From Owenia fusiformis (taxonomy: Eukaryota; Annelida; Polychaeta; Sabellida; Oweniidae), in assembly GCA_903813345.2 (NCBI GenBank), contig CAIIXF020000004.1, positions 25,051,985 through 25,115,984 of the forward strand: a stretch of 64,000 nt of DNA. Direction: 5' to 3'. The first letter of the stretch is position 1. Every line of letters starts with the position of its first letter. The notes below the pieces were generated by a model. That model searched no databases and was not told where the DNA came from. It worked only from the letters and a program-made list of their open reading frames with translations. A program made the position numbers and the translations under genes. Of this stretch, positions 63,445 through 64,000 are shown piece after piece.

Positions 63445-64000
63445 ATGCAAGGTCTTGTGACTAGACCTGTGTTTAGTTGTTGATCAGATGGAGCTGAAAA
63501 CAACTAATACTGCGGACACTTAAATGATCGTTTACCTTTTCAATGCATGATGTTGCTCGATTAGTCTAGTGACGTCATATCAAAACATGGAGGAAGAAGA
63601 AAATAATTTCAGGTAGGGCTAGATTTAGATTTTTATTGATATTTCAAGTATTGTCTTGTATTAGCGAATACAAATAGCCACCAAGAGTGCCCATGTAATT
63701 TTTTTGTGAATTCCGGAGTGATTCTTGAAGCAGACAAACGCAAAGTACCACTACTGGCCTTTGATTAGACTAGGCTAAAAAATTTAAAAAAGCAAGATCA
63801 TGTCTAGTCCAACAACATTAGACCTAGCCTGGGCCTCGTTTCTTATTTGACATGTCTTATGGCCCCGGCTAGGTCTAACTTCCATGATGATTTTGCCCTT
63901 GATGCGATCATTTAATCGTTCAGCAGGTTTCGACATGCGGAACTAATTAAACCGTAATAAGATGGTATCGTTACAGAAATAATGTGATCAACGCATGCAT
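63445..64000. other. Intergenic, no gene seen
   Basis: No coding region, RNA gene or repeat that I can support up to the window edge. Confidence 0.5.

Overview
The window is nuclear DNA from an animal, most likely a marine invertebrate; I cannot name the species. The reasons are spliced genes with GT-AG introns, a tandem family of C2H2 zinc-finger genes, a secreted alpha/beta-hydrolase esterase, a Golgi-type glycosyltransferase, and very dense DNA transposon content (an intact Polinton/Maverick, rolling-circle Helentron-like elements and many MITEs). The sequence is AT-rich.

Layout. 1-4231 is a non-coding stretch built almost entirely of short imperfect hairpins, one after another, with little shared sequence; it runs off the left edge. 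4628-19507 holds five tandem copies of one C2H2 zinc-finger gene (copies 1 and 3 with 21 fingers; copies 2, 4 and 5 of the 19-finger type; copy 4 broken by a one-base loss). Only copy 1 keeps a recognisable 5' leader exon; every copy keeps the 3' splice site before its ATG. 20771-28997, minus strand, is a carboxylesterase/cholinesterase-type gene in about six exons whose introns are filled with MITEs and a 236-bp tandem repeat. 31362-44901, minus strand, is a type II glycosyltransferase whose reading frame is split by a 12,166-bp nest of Helentron-like elements (31621-43786); the two coding halves meet in frame across a TTA present at both edges of the insertion.

45216-59228 is a complete Polinton of 14,013 bp with 65-bp identical terminal inverted repeats and a perfect 6-bp target duplication (TACAGC). 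On the plus strand it carries a protein-primed family B DNA polymerase in four exons, preceded by a two-finger zinc-finger region in another frame. On the minus strand it carries a virus-like module: two small proteins, an FtsK/A32-type packaging ATPase, an integrase with chromodomain, an adenain-like protease, a major capsid protein, a basic protein, a penton-like minor capsid protein and a small protein with a possible BH1-like motif. Between the capsid module and the right end lies a 122-bp-period array with a dyad repeated every ~60 bp, which resembles an iteron block. 59235-64000 is host intergenic DNA with several MITEs and foldbacks.

How the parts act together: the Polinton proteins form a self-contained replication, packaging, capsid and integration set. 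The zinc-finger genes are an expanding lineage-specific family of probable DNA-binding regulators. The Helentron nest and MITEs have reshaped the esterase and glycosyltransferase loci. Three reading-frame breaks in the window (zinc-finger copy 4, esterase exon 5, Polinton polymerase N-terminus) all fall in runs of A, so sequencing or assembly error must be considered for each.
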